A DNA stretch of 64,000 nucleotides from Neospora caninum Liverpool (taxonomy: Eukaryota > Apicomplexa > Conoidasida > Eucoccidiorida > Sarcocystidae): the NCBI RefSeq assembly GCF_000208865.1, contig NC_018396.1:5016514-5080513 (forward strand), written 5' to 3'. The notes under the pieces were generated by a model. That model searched no databases and had not been told where the DNA came from. It saw only the letters and a list, made by a program, of their open reading frames with translations. Below, piece after piece: positions 1-11,006 of this stretch (position 1 is its first letter; every line of letters starts with the position of its first letter). A program made the position numbers and the translations under genes.

Positions 1-1
1 G

Positions 2-2668
2 CATCAGTCACCCCTGAGTCGTCCCCTGCTTCCAGGAAAGACCGGCACAGCTAGCCAGCAGCACTGGGCCGACCGCGCCGCAGTGTGGTCGCGCGGAACC
101 GAAGACATGCGACCGCAAGAGACCGTGCGAGGAGACGAGGAGCGGCTAGGCGGTTGGGGAGCGCCGGGTGCCGCAGGAAAGCCAGAGGCAGCGGGCGCGG
201 GCTCTTCGTCTCAAAGCCTTTTCGGAGAAGGCAGGCCGTTGGAAGAACCGCTGAGGGCGGCGTCGTTCGTGGTCAAGACGGATGTACGCTCGCCTTTCCC
301 ACCCGCGCCGGAAGCGCATGCAGGAGCGCCGTTGCTAGAAAGCTCAGGAGGCAGCGGGGCCGCAGGTGACTTGAGTTTTACCGGAGGCTTCGATGCATGC
401 GACGGCGCCGAAGCGGCGACTCAAGAGGCAGCCAGGAGCGCGCATGCGCGCACCGCTGGGAGCAGAGAGGCGGGAGAAGAGCCAGGTGCCCTGGCAGGCC
501 TTCTCGCCACAACGGCGCCTGAAGCCGCGTCGGACGCGCCGGGATTCGAGCGCCCCTCGAGTTTCGGTTCCACGTGTGCTTTGACTTACAGGGCGCCGCC
601 AGAAGCCGGCGCGTTAGGGGTAACTGAGGGCGCGACAGCCAGAGAAGACGCGAGGGCTCGGGGAAGTTTAGGTTCCGGAGCGTCTGTGCCCATGGAGCGA
701 CTGGTTCACGGCGTTTCGCTTCACTTGTGTCGCGACGGCGATGGGATCCGCCATAGAAGTCCTCCAGAGAGCGGGTATTCCCCCTTTCCGGAGGTTCTAA
801 ACGGCAGAACAGGGGTGCACGACGCTGGACAAGGCGCCCGCGAAGCCGCGGAGCACCGGAGAGCGGCTTCGTTGGAAACGCAGGCCCCCACTTGGGATGG
901 GTCCGCCGTTTCAGGGCATGCCCCGGCAGTCTCGAACCCGGGATGGAGACTCGCGACTGGCGGCGAGGGGCGACGGGTGGAGCAACAAAGGGTGGCGGAG
1001 AGACCGCGAACTGGGACAGGGTCGGCGACCGCGTGGAAACCAGAGCAGGCTACGCCCGTGCGGGGCACTTCAACGCATGCTACACCGGGGCCCCGGTGCG
1101 TTTCCTCTTCAGCTTTGCTGTCGGCGCTCCTCAATCCCCCCTTCGATCCCATTCCGGCGGATCTGCATTTGCTCCTGGCGAGTGCGAGCAGCGAATCGGG
1201 AAGTCTAAACGCGGAGAGCGAGTTGAGCAGTTTGTCCGCGTCCGAGTCGTCGACTCTCTCCCTTCCGCTTCAAGAACGGTCGACTGGAGCGGCACACGCC
1301 GGGGTTCCTCTGAGTCCTCCGAATCTTCCGTTGGACGTAAAGCGAGAGACATTCCCTACGAAAGAGGCGACACTCGCCAACCTGCTTCCGCTCTCCCGGT
1401 GCGAGAGGGGACAGGAGAGATCCGTGTCCGCTACGGCGCCGCTTCCCGCGGAGGATTTCCCGGGCGCCCACCAGGCGGACGCGTTCCAGCGTCAGCAAGG
1501 CGCTTTCGCGAGCCTCGAACGCCAGGCGGAGCCGTATCGAGGGGCGACTGTCTCTCCACAAACTCAGATCTCCGGGCTCTCAGTCCCCTGGTCCTCTTCT
1601 CCGGGAACCGCCACGGGGGAAAACCCCAGATCCGGCCCCCGCCAGTTCATGGACCACGCCCGCCTGCCGCGCCCCGCTCAAGTTGTTCCTGTGGTGCCTG
1701 GTCAGCCGGCTGACGGGGACCGACCGGTGCCGAGTGGACTCGGTCTCGACGCCCCGCCCGGCCTCCAAGGCGCTTCCCAAGGCGTCGAGCAGCTGGTGTA
1801 TGGCACCGGTTCCGAAACAGGGAGAGGTCTTTTTGCGCCGGTGTCGCTTCTCGCCCAAGCTGCAAATCCTCTCCACTTTCCACAGGCAACTCAGAGGCCG
1901 AGTGTGCCGCAAACAGGCTTCTCCGAGCTCACCGGCTTTCGACAGACGTCTTGCGCCGCACTGGGAGGCGCGGGAGGAGTCCTCAGAGGAGGTCCACAGA
2001 CAGCTGGACGCGTGGAGACGCTTTCTCATTTGGGACTGCGTGGCGCGCCAGACTTTCCAGGAGGCGTTCGGGGCGAGAGCGCCGGCGGCCGAGGGACGGG
2101 CTCTCGCGCGTGTCAGGGACTGCCAGCCCCCCTGCGAAGAGCCCCCGCCGGATTTCCCCAGCCCTTTCCTTTCCGGACAATGTCACAGCAGCAAGTGCAA
2201 GAGAATCTGCAGCGACAGATTCTCTTGACCGCATCTCGCGGAGAACTCATCGGGGCCCCAAGAGGCAATGCGCATCTGTCCCCGGTCGCTGGGAACCCGG
2301 CGGGGACAGAGAGGACGGAGACGGAACGACGAGCCGGCGCGGCGCCAGGACGCACTCTCGAGTTCCGGGATCCGGGCCAACAGGCCCAGACAGGGTTGAC
2401 GCACGCGGCTGCGGGCGGCAGGGGGGACTCAGGAGGCGCGTGGCGCAACCTTGTTCTGCCTCAGGAGCCACAGAGCCTCGCTCGCGCGCAACTCCTGCAG
2501 CAGCAGCTCCTCCTCCAGAGACCGATGGAGCGGACACAGGTGTCTCGTCTCGCGGGCCAAGTGACCCCCGGGGACCACCGGGGGGACGTGAACAGACAGG
2601 GAACGGGCACGGGAGGCGAAGGCGGCCGCGCAACGGCGGCTCGACAGCCCGGACAGGGGGCGTGTTAG
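2..2668 (+). CDS. 3' part of a large low-complexity protein (5' end outside window)
   Basis: One reading frame is open from the first bases of the window to a TAG at 2666-2668, giving at least 888 residues, so the start codon lies upstream or in an earlier exon. A pyrimidine-rich CAG at 33-35 could be a splice acceptor, which would make this the last exon. The product is rich in Ser, Ala, Gly, Arg and Pro, with a short Ser/Leu-rich acidic patch near the middle and glutamine-rich helical stretches near the C-terminus (SQQQVQENLQRQILL and AQLLQQQLLLQR). I see no known domain, signal peptide or membrane segment. Competing frames on both strands in this GC-rich stretch are shorter. Long disordered proteins of this kind are common in Toxoplasma-like genomes. 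Function unknown; I am fairly sure it is coding, less sure of exon limits. Confidence 0.65.
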   Translation, partial: HQSPLSRPLLPGKTGTASQQHWADRAAVWSRGTEDMRPQETVRGDEERLGGWGAPGAAGKPEAAGAGSSSQSLFGEGRPLEEPLRAASFVVKTDVRSPFPPAPEAHAGAPLLESSGGSGAAGDLSFTGGFDACDGAEAATQEAARSAHARTAGSREAGEEPGALAGLLATTAPEAASDAPGFERPSSFGSTCALTYRAPPEAGALGVTEGATAREDARARGSLGSGASVPMERLVHGVSLHLCRDGDGIRHRSPPESGYSPFPEVLNGRTGVHDAGQGAREAAEHRRAASLETQAPTWDGSAVSGHAPAVSNPGWRLATGGEGRRVEQQRVAERPRTGTGSATAWKPEQATPVRGTSTHATPGPRCVSSSALLSALLNPPFDPIPADLHLLLASASSESGSLNAESELSSLSASESSTLSLPLQERSTGAAHAGVPLSPPNLPLDVKRETFPTKEATLANLLPLSRCERGQERSVSATAPLPAEDFPGAHQADAFQRQQGAFASLERQAEPYRGATVSPQTQISGLSVPWSSSPGTATGENPRSGPRQFMDHARLPRPAQVVPVVPGQPADGDRPVPSGLGLDAPPGLQGASQGVEQLVYGTGSETGRGLFAPVSLLAQAANPLHFPQATQRPSVPQTGFSELTGFRQTSCAALGGAGGVLRGGPQTAGRVETLSHLGLRGAPDFPGGVRGESAGGRGTGSRACQGLPAPLRRAPAGFPQPFPFRTMSQQQVQENLQRQILLTASRGELIGAPRGNAHLSPVAGNPAGTERTETERRAGAAPGRTLEFRDPGQQAQTGLTHAAAGGRGDSGGAWRNLVLPQEPQSLARAQLLQQQLLLQRPMERTQVSRLAGQVTPGDHRGDVNRQGTGTGGEGGRATAARQPGQGAC

Positions 2669-5600
2669 GACACATGCGAATGTTCAGGGGGGCTACGTCC
2701 CCGCCGGCGGTTAACAATTTGACGGCTGGCCGTAGAGCGACATTTTTTCCACGCAAACCTGTGTCTCTAAATCTCTTGCATTCATGTGTGTAGCTCCATT
2801 ATCGCGAAAGAGGCGAGGCGCAAGTGATTCGGGCGTTTCGCGCGTGTCGCTACCAGAACAGAAGATGCCGTTTTCGCTCTCTGCGTTGGCTGCAAAGTGC
2901 AGAGGGTAGGGAGGCGGTGAGAGCTGAAAGGGAACAGTATCGACCTGCGAGCGCTTTGTTAAAAGCGAGACCAGACAAACATGTTCGTCCTGCATGCAGG
3001 TGTTTGTCACCTCGAAATCGTCTTCGTGGCGAATCTGTCTCCGTAGAAGACGGCGAGGAGCACTATGGGACTGCAATCCTCGCTGTTTATGCCGCTTTCC
3101 CTTTTTTGACTCCGTCGCCATAATGTCTTAGGCAAACGCCGACATCGGCTCAAGCACGGGCGTTTCTCCCTGCTTTCGGAGTTTTTATTACGGGGATCGA
3201 TATGAATATGATACACGCATGACTTGAAACGGCAAGGCATCGATAGTTCTTTGGAAGGCATTTGATTCACACCTCTCGGGGTTTGTGGCGGGGCTGCACT
3301 CGCCTTCTTTCTCGTTTCTGTGTTGTTGCTTGTTTCCTTCTCGCCTTGGTTCTTCCTTTTCTTCCTTGCCTCAAGTATTCTCGCTGGTTTTGATGAAGTA
3401 GCACTCCTGAATCCATTTTCCCAGAAAGTTTTTCTCCACGTATCACTGTACGTCGTTACTTACATATACGCGGATACACACGCACGTCTATTCATAAAAC
3501 TATTTATGCAAGTGTTTGTTGGAGCAAGCAACAGTTCGATCGGCCGTTTTTTCTGGTGCCCCGGTCGCAGGTTGAGAGGAGCGCCACTTCTTAAATGAAA
3601 ACCCCGATGTGAATGTGTTTTTCGTTTTAGCAGACATTTGCACATCTGCATTCGAGTGTCCCATATGACCGGAGCTGGCCGGAATCACTTCCAGTTTGCT
3701 TCCGCCTCGTGTTGGCAAAGTTTCAGCCGGAGAGAAGCGGCACGGTGTCGCAGATGAGTTCTTACGTTTCCAGCATTGATTCATTTGCTTTTAAGGCACT
3801 ACTACTGTCGACGGACGGTTCGACAGAAGACGCATCCAACCCATAGAGGGCGACTTCCACACGCTCTGCTCTCTCTGATTTCAAGATATCAATATGTGAA
3901 TGTGCATACAAATTTGCGCTTGTGTCCATATGTAAACATGCATACATGTGTATGAAGGGAGTTAGGTGTTCGTGCTGGTTGTATCAGGGATTCCTCTGGC
4001 TGGGTATCTCCTCCATGGCCGGAGCATGATTTTTAGTGACTTTTTTCCAGTCCTTGTTTTTTTTTGAGTCTCCTCTTTTACCACCATACTAGGAGAGAAC
4101 CAGAAAAACAAATCGTTTTGGGAGATAGTCATCTTGGATCGCCCGGTCCACCGTCTGGACCCCGAGTTTACACATTTCCTGCGGCCGGCACAAAGCTGAT
4201 TCTCTTGTATTTGACAGCTAATCTGAATTTTGCCGGGCAAATGTTGTCAACCCCAATCGTCGAGAAAAAGCGGGCGAAAGACCCGGCTCGGTCTCTTGCC
4301 GGGGTCGGGAAGACGCAGTTAGCAGTCACACCGATTAGGTTGCACGCATGCGGGCTTCAAATTCTAGGGGCACAATACGACGGCGTTTACCTCTGCGCGA
4401 GGACAGGTTCAAGCAAAAGTCGAGATCCGCCATATGTGAGAATCAGGAAGTTGATGCCTTGCCAAGGAGGTAGGCGCAACTGCAAGCATGTTTTTCGGAA
4501 ACGCCGCAGGGGAAAGAGTCGACTCTTGGGCCTCATGTGCAGCTTCGTTTTCAGGTCTGCTGCAAAAACGCCATTGTTCAGGTGTGTGCCCCCAAATAGG
4601 AATCAATGACAGTTGACAGTGCTTCTGTATTTGAGGGCTAACTAGACGCAAGTTGCCGTACGTCAGGAGGAGAAGATCACGGAAAAGCAACGGACAACAA
4701 GCTGCGTAATCCGTCGTAGTATCTCGGGGGTAACGTGCGACTCAAACATGTCATCGTCGCTGAGAATGTTCGCCACTTCCCACCCGCCCCCTCCACTTTT
4801 GCCTGCTGGAACACAGGCCTGGCAAAACGTTTGCTGGTTTAGTTGTGACGCCCGCTTCGCTCTTTGCTCACAGACCTGTCTGCCTTGATCCAGAGTGCTA
4901 GAAATGAATCCCAGAAGTGCCCACAAGAAAAATGTAGACACCGCCAGCGTAGAAAACAACGGTATTTGCGAAGGACTTAAACTCCCGGTACATCCGGGAA
5001 ACTTTTATCCAGGTGGAAGCGGCATATCAGTGTTCAGTTTCCACAGAATAACAGTTTGCATCGCCCACACGGTCCCGTGATCACCCGCCAGTTTGCCGTA
5101 CTAATCAGCCAAACATGGCGAAAGGGCTGTTGTTGTGCCTGTTATCACTGGCGTAGATTGTGCGATAGTGGTAGCGTTCTAACTCTACGCATATCGCTTC
5201 CTATCTTGGCACCGACGCGACAGCCACAAATTCTTCCTTGCAAGGTCTGTCTTTTTGCAACTGTACAGAACTGCCTTGCACTCGGACTTGTTTGTCGTGC
5301 TAGATTTCTGGCCTCTATTTGACGATTGCAGAAGGAGTGCCAGCCATTTCTCACTGTCTCCGCGCTCCACCCGACAGAAAAGACGTCCACGATACGTTTT
5401 GAAGACAGCAGGCTGCAGAGAGAGACGCAGCGCGAGCGGTCAACAGCACACCGGTGCCCACAGCCGATGGCATTCGACGTAAACTTGCGTGTTTTATGGC
5501 TATGGGATGCACATGCCGTAACCTTACTTGAGTGTGAGGCGGCGCAGAGACGCTGCCTACGAGTTGCTTATTTATGGAAACAGCGCGCTTCCATGGCGCA

Positions 5601-6089
5601 ATTATGGGCATGTCTCGCCGTGCGCAATTTGGGGCGCGAGCGTCGAGACAGCCCGACTGTGTGAGCGCTGTTGCACATGTAACACGCACAGGACTCGCGG
5701 TGGTTTCTCCGTTCGATTCTAGTCATTTTGCATTTTCTTCCGTTTCGCGATACAGCGAACTCGTCAATTTTGCGTCTTTCCCTCCTTTTTGCGTTGCTGA
5801 AACAGAAGCTAACGGTGTGACGAATCCTGTTCTGCTCCGGCTCGCCTAGAACTGGAGAAACTCCGTTTCCGCAGCCCGAGTCCCGTCGGCAAGTGTGATT
5901 TTTTACTCTTGCTTGCTCTTTGAGTTCCTGTCCTTGAGGCCCTTGTGTGTATTCGAAGGTAACGAGGCTGTCTGACTTGCCTCTGCATGTTCACACTGTT
6001 TTGGCGCCCTTTACAACACGCGAGAAACCTCGACGACCGTGTTTGAATTTTCAACACGCAAGATTCTCTTGTCAAACTGCGCAACGAAA
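2669..6089. other. Intergenic: 3' UTR of the first gene and upstream region of the LOG gene
   Basis: This 3.4 kb stretch is more AT-rich than the flanking exons. It holds only short open frames that mostly lack ATG starts and splice-site support. GCATGC-type elements occur at about 2991-2998 and 4345-4352, and a TGCATG at 5984, about 105 bp before the LOG start codon. I assign no gene here. Confidence 0.5.
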
Positions 6090-8419
6090 ATGGAGGCAAA
6101 GAGGTCACACGGGACACAAACCGAGGCCGCACAGAAGAAGAGGAAGGGGGAGAGCAGCATGGTGAACGGGACGGAAGGTTCCAACGGAGGAAACAGTCCC
6201 ATCAGCGTGGCAGCTGAAGATAAGGGGGCCGTGAGACACGCAATAAAGGTGAGAGAAACGCGCGACAGACAGGGCCAAAGAGAGAAGAATCTACTGGCAC
6301 TTGCATTTGTAGGAGCCAGTAAGTGTATTTAGGGATGTGATGTGCCTCAAAAGGACATGGTAGACATGAAAAAAGTTGTCGGAAAACTTGCAACCCCGCG
6401 CGAAAGAAAACAGTCTGTGCTCTGCATTGACTTCGGCGTAGTGCTTTTGTGCGTAAAAAACTCACGTAGATATCTGAAGTGTGCTTCTTGACACATTTAT
6501 TCGTGCATCTGAACAGGGGCGCGCTTCCTTCCACAGTCTTCCTTGTGTATATCCACTCGGCTCCGGAAGATTCGAGACCCGGTGCGCTGGACCGGCTGAT
6601 CGGAGGGGAGGGAATGCTTTTCAGGATACGTGGAAGTACATTCATGGGCCCAACTCTCCGGAAGTGGTGTTGTCGTGTGCACTTTTCCGGTATGTAGCCA
6701 CACATTTTCGCAGAAAAGTGCTTGTCCCGTTTGTGCAGTCGTACAACAACCAGGATTGGCTACATAGCCGTTCTGCCCGTGAAGTACGGATCTTATGCGA
6801 ATATGTGGAGGTCGAAGATCGCCTCCGCATGCAAAAAGTCCTCGGCACGTTTCTGCTGTTCGGATCGGCACGTTCACGGAGTCCCGAACAATGGAAGAAA
6901 CAAATGGAAAATGCGCAGGAGCGCTTGAAGGACCCGTCGACTGCTGCACAAGCAGAAGCAGACATTCAAAAGTTGAAGAGGATAGAGTGGATGTGTGCTT
7001 ACTGGGAAAAAATCAAAAACCTCTCAGGCATGCTGATGAAGTGGATACAGACTGAGGAGGCAAGACAGGTAAGCCAGTGAAGAGAGCGTGTCGCCGCCTG
7101 CCACTGTACAGAGGACGCGCAGGATCGAGACCGTACCCTGGGACGCCGAGCAAGAAAGGTGTTTTGCACGTCTTCTCTGAAGCTTACATCGCAGCAGGGA
7201 TGCCCCGTGTCTTATTCGGAGGTGCTGGATTCGTGAAGAAAACGCCGAGGGAAGAATGCCTCCGTCGCGATGGGCGGGCCGACTCCCCCCCGTCTGTTTA
7301 TCTGCCGTCACTGCGTGTCTTTCCGTGTCCACTTTTTTTCGTGCAGGCAGTAGCGCGTCTTCTTCGCGAAATCCCAGCTCCCGTCGGAGGAAGCGGGCAT
7401 CAGTATACCGCAGGGGATGTCGCATCGGTAACTGACCTGTCTGAGCCGTGTCCTGTGGCAATCTGTACGGGTGGCGGACCGGGAATGATGGAGGCCGGAA
7501 ACTGTGGAGCGGCTTCTGTGGCAGGTGGCCGGAGCATGGGAATGGGCATTTCGCTTCCGTTTGAAGCAGGGTTGAACCCCTTCGTAGATGACGGTCTTGC
7601 CTTTGAATTCCACTATTTCTTCACGCGCAAGTTCTGGATGGTCTACACCGCTCTCGGCGTCATTGTCGCTCCAGGAGGTGTAGGTACACTCGACGAGCTC
7701 ATGGAGGTCTTGACGCTCAAGCAAAGTGGCAAAATGAAGAGAGACATTCCCATCGTTCTCTTTGGAAAGAAATTCTGGAAAGTAAGCAACTGGGAGATGA
7801 AACGGAATGCGTGTCACTTGATCCAGACGGTTCTAGGCTCCCGTGAAATATGCCTTTGAACCCAACAGATTTGCGCGGGATGCGTCATCGGACATGCAAA
7901 AGCACGCCCCCTATTATGTAGGTGAAACATCAGACGTTTCCCACCGGAATTCATCAACCACTGCAAATACGCGAATCACGGGCTGTGTGTTTCACTGAGG
8001 GAAGCTCGGGTTTTTTTCTGACACACAGTGGCCATTGCCGCAGTGCGTACTTGAATGTCGACGTGTCTCTTGAAGTGGAGGAGAAAGGCGGGTTAGGTTC
8101 GCTTGGCAACGTGGTGTATTCACAGTTTCCCGTGCGACGCTTCTTGCCTTCGTAGGACGTCGTCTGCTTCGAGAAGCTGGTGGAGTACGGCGTCGTGGCT
8201 GAGAAAGACCGCGACCAACTGTTCTACACGGACGACGAAACAGAGGCATTTGAGTACCTGAAGCAGTTTCTGCTCACCGACAAACTCGTTCTTGGAGACC
8301 ATTATGTCCACAAATCTCTCAGACACGCTGCCGCAGGAAGCCGTGCGACGACATCTCAGGGCGCATCGCCCGCAGCTGCCACTCAAAGGAGGGGTGCCGA
8401 CTACACAGAAGCAATTTAA
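6090..8419 (+). CDS. LOG-family (long-form 'lysine decarboxylase' fold) nucleotide phosphoribohydrolase
   Basis: Four exons, 6090-6248, 6739-7068, 7347-7781 and 8156-8419, join in phase 0 with GT-AG introns to give 395 residues. Family hallmarks are the Rossmann motif GGGPGMMEAGN and the signature PGGVGTLDE, preceded by the HYFFTRKF block. LOG enzymes hydrolyse nucleoside 5'-monophosphates (cytokinin ribotides in plants, AMP and similar in bacteria) to free base plus ribose 5-phosphate. The substrate here is not shown by sequence. The segment YNNQDWLHSRSARE and the C-terminal block after FGKKFW match the long bacterial form rather than the ~200-residue plant LOG, so bacterial-type ancestry is an inference. 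The first ~50 residues are basic and look disordered; no signal peptide. ATG 6090 is the first in frame; a second ATG at 6159 is possible. It faces SNU13 tail to tail. Confidence 0.88.
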
Positions 8420-9945
8420 ACGACCGAGTGAAGGCAGGTGCAATTTGAGGGTCCCCAGTCGGAGTGTGAAATGGTAACGCCGTCCCGTTCTCCAGAATCG
8501 CTTGCAGATGTGAAGGGTAAAAATGAAGGTTTCACTCTCCAGATCACTGGTGAGGTGCTCCTTTCAACAGGTTTAGCCCGTTGGGGCACATCGACGGTGT
8601 ATATACGGAGGCATTCGCGGACGAATGAGAGTGGCAAGAGTCCGATTCCGGAAAACCCTTTATTTTGATAAAGCACGTGCACGTATGTATGTCTGTGTGT
8701 GTGTATATATATATGCGGAGGCGTTGTCTGCGTTTCGCCAGTTCATGACATAAGCGGAGTGGAGAAGACAAACGTGCAAGGAAGTGATGAAAACGGATCG
8801 CCAGATGTTCTGTTTGCCGTCTCCCGGGCAACACGCTTTGTCTGGGATCTCGTCTCCTGTCCTTTATGCCTTTCATGTACCTATATATATATATTACATG
8901 CGTTGTGCGTACAAAATTGAAAAAAAATGTACATAACATTAATGTTGTATACTTCCACATAATTATGTTGCATAGTTGTGTGTAACAAAGCAAGTGTGCG
9001 GTCTGTGTCTACGTAAGACTTCCGACTTGTGGACTATGACCGCCCTGCCTACAAGCGGTCACAGTATGTGATTCATGGGAACCCGCGCATGCAAAAACAC
9101 AACGCCGTGACCCGACACACAAGCAGACAGGCAGCTTCCTGTTTCTTGCAAACGAACACAAACCCCTTTATTTTCGATAGTTACTTGCGGGTGCGGAACT
9201 CTGCAAAAATATTTCGGAATGTGGAATGCTCGATTATTTCCGTGCAAATATGCACTTCAGGGAATAGCGAAAACGAGGATCGCTACAGTTCACAAGTGTA
9301 TTCTGCGCTGTTTGCCCTCGTCACGCGACAGGATCTGATTGCACCTACAGGGGATAATATAGATGCCAGCACCTATCTGTGCACATGGTGGACTTCCACA
9401 TACTCCCCGTTCTCTACCGTGTTTCTACAACCCACCATACCCACATTTTTGTACATTACAGATGCTGATAGGAGGTACATAAAACATTTTGCTGAGTGCA
9501 GGAATCCAAAAAAGCGCCCTGTCGGGGTCCTGGATCGGAATCCAGCGAGTTGTATCTGGGCATTTCCGTGGAGCATTGCTGGCCAAACCACGACTGCGGA
9601 ACAATGCCACCTGTTGAACAAAAGTTTTTTGGCATCGTTTTCGCCAAGCGCAACTGTCTTCGTACCCGGTCAACAGGCTACGCACACACACCAAAAACCG
9701 CTGCACGGCGGCTCATCAAATGCATGCGTGTCCAATTGCCATGCACAAATCTATCCACATTTACACGCCAGTGTCTACGTGTGCACTTGCACGTGAATAT
9801 GGGTTTCGCAAAGCTCGCCAGTGATCGCCGCTGGCGGCTCTGTGTGTGAAGTGACCGACAGGGCGAGGCTTCCTCGGCTGTCCGTCTCCCGGTTCTCCTC
9901 ACACAAAGCCCGTAGCAAATGCATTGTCGATTCCACCCGGTGTTT
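8420..9945. other. Convergent intergenic region between the LOG gene and SNU13
   Basis: This 1.5 kb should contain the two 3' UTRs. Short TG/TA microsatellites lie at about 8693-8714 and 8882-8894. A plus-strand frame is open from 9029 to 9796 (first ATG 9089, 236 residues). It has no recognisable motif and occupies expected 3' UTR space, so I do not call it a gene. Confidence 0.45.
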
Positions 9946-11006
9946 TTAGATCAGCATCATTTCAATGATGTTCTTGAGCTCTGCAATCTGCGGATTCAGA
10001 GCGGAACCTTCTTTGTTGGTGATTGAGCACGAAATGACAGGGCGAGACACCCCGCATGCGCGCCCGAGAGCAACTTTGCTCCTGACAAAGACATACGGAA
10101 CGTTCTGCAAGAACACACACACATACAACACATTCACGTGTTTTGGTGTCAGGTCGAAACGGATGCGAAGGTCAGCAACAGCGCCCAAACGCATGGCTCC
10201 AGTGGCTGCCTTCGAGCTTCCTCCCTTTTCACAACGTGCATCAAACCGAAGTTCTGCTTCGTCTTCACAGAGCTGAATAAATTGAGAAAAATGGGAGACG
10301 CGTGACGCGAAAAACGATTTCTGAATGCCTACCTGTGCCGTAATACCCAGGACAGTTTTGATTGCGTACCTTGTCTTCACAGAGCAGCGGAAGGTGCAGC
10401 AGAATTTCCAGAGGCTCCGCATCTGCCGCAAGGATGACGATCTCAGCGGTTCCTCTGTTCAGAGTCTTGGTTGCTGAGAAAAGAAACCAGATACACGGGG
10501 ACACAACAGCCCATACCACGTTGCGGAACGAACATACAAACGCGAGGATGGCGGAGAACAACAGGGGAGAGATGCACGAGAAGACCAAAGGAGGGAAGAC
10601 ATCTTGGGCACAGTATTCTCTGCATCTGCCTCTCGCTGCGCGCGCTCGGCCCACAGGAGAAGAAAGGCAAGGCAGAGCCTTTTAGTCGAAGCAAGGAAGG
10701 AAAGCATTCGCCCTGTCGGTTGAAAAGGCACCTGTTAACGCATTTCTTTTCGTGCAGTGGGCGGCTCATGGAGACCATGCAAGGAGTTGAAATGCAAACA
10801 CAGAACCCTCGCGTAGCAACAACCCCGGCGTTCTCAGCCTCTGCGAAGACAGCAGTGATCTCGTCGTCCTCACCTTCATTAGCACCCTTCCTAAGCTGCT
10901 TGTAGCTGCAGGCCTGCTGCACGATATCCAAAATCTGGTTTGTCACCTCGAGCGAGGCGAGCGGATACGCTTTCGAGCTCACGTCGCCGTCGTTCTCTGC
11001 CGACAT
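9946..11006 (-). CDS. SNU13: SNU13 / NHP2L1 / 15.5K, L7Ae-family k-turn RNA-binding protein
   Basis: Three exons on the minus strand, 11006-10874, 10473-10370 and 10104-9946, join in phase to encode 131 residues, close to the 128 of the human protein. The L7Ae fold is clear: [16 protein letters not shown] (the RNA-contacting loop-helix), [20 protein letters not shown], then [20 protein letters not shown] with the conserved Leu-Gly-Arg-Ala-Cys-Gly. The family binds the k-turn of U4 snRNA in the U4/U6.U5 tri-snRNP, and of box C/D snoRNAs, in the nucleus and nucleolus. The first intron interrupts the GANE|A codon (phase 1), and removing it restores family sequence exactly. The C-terminus ends in Met-Met-Leu-Ile. 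A TGCATGCG element lies about 585 bp upstream of the start. Identification is secure. Confidence 0.96.

Noticed and set aside
4305..4340. A translated GVGKTQLA that resembles an NB-ARC or P-loop motif
   Set aside because: The glycine required five residues before the GK is absent and nothing around it resembles an NTPase; chance match.
4663..4959. Minus-strand frame whose start looks like a signal peptide
   Set aside because: No ATG in frame (opens with TTG), and the hydrophobic part overlaps a pyrimidine tract typical of an intron end. Could be revisited with transcripts.
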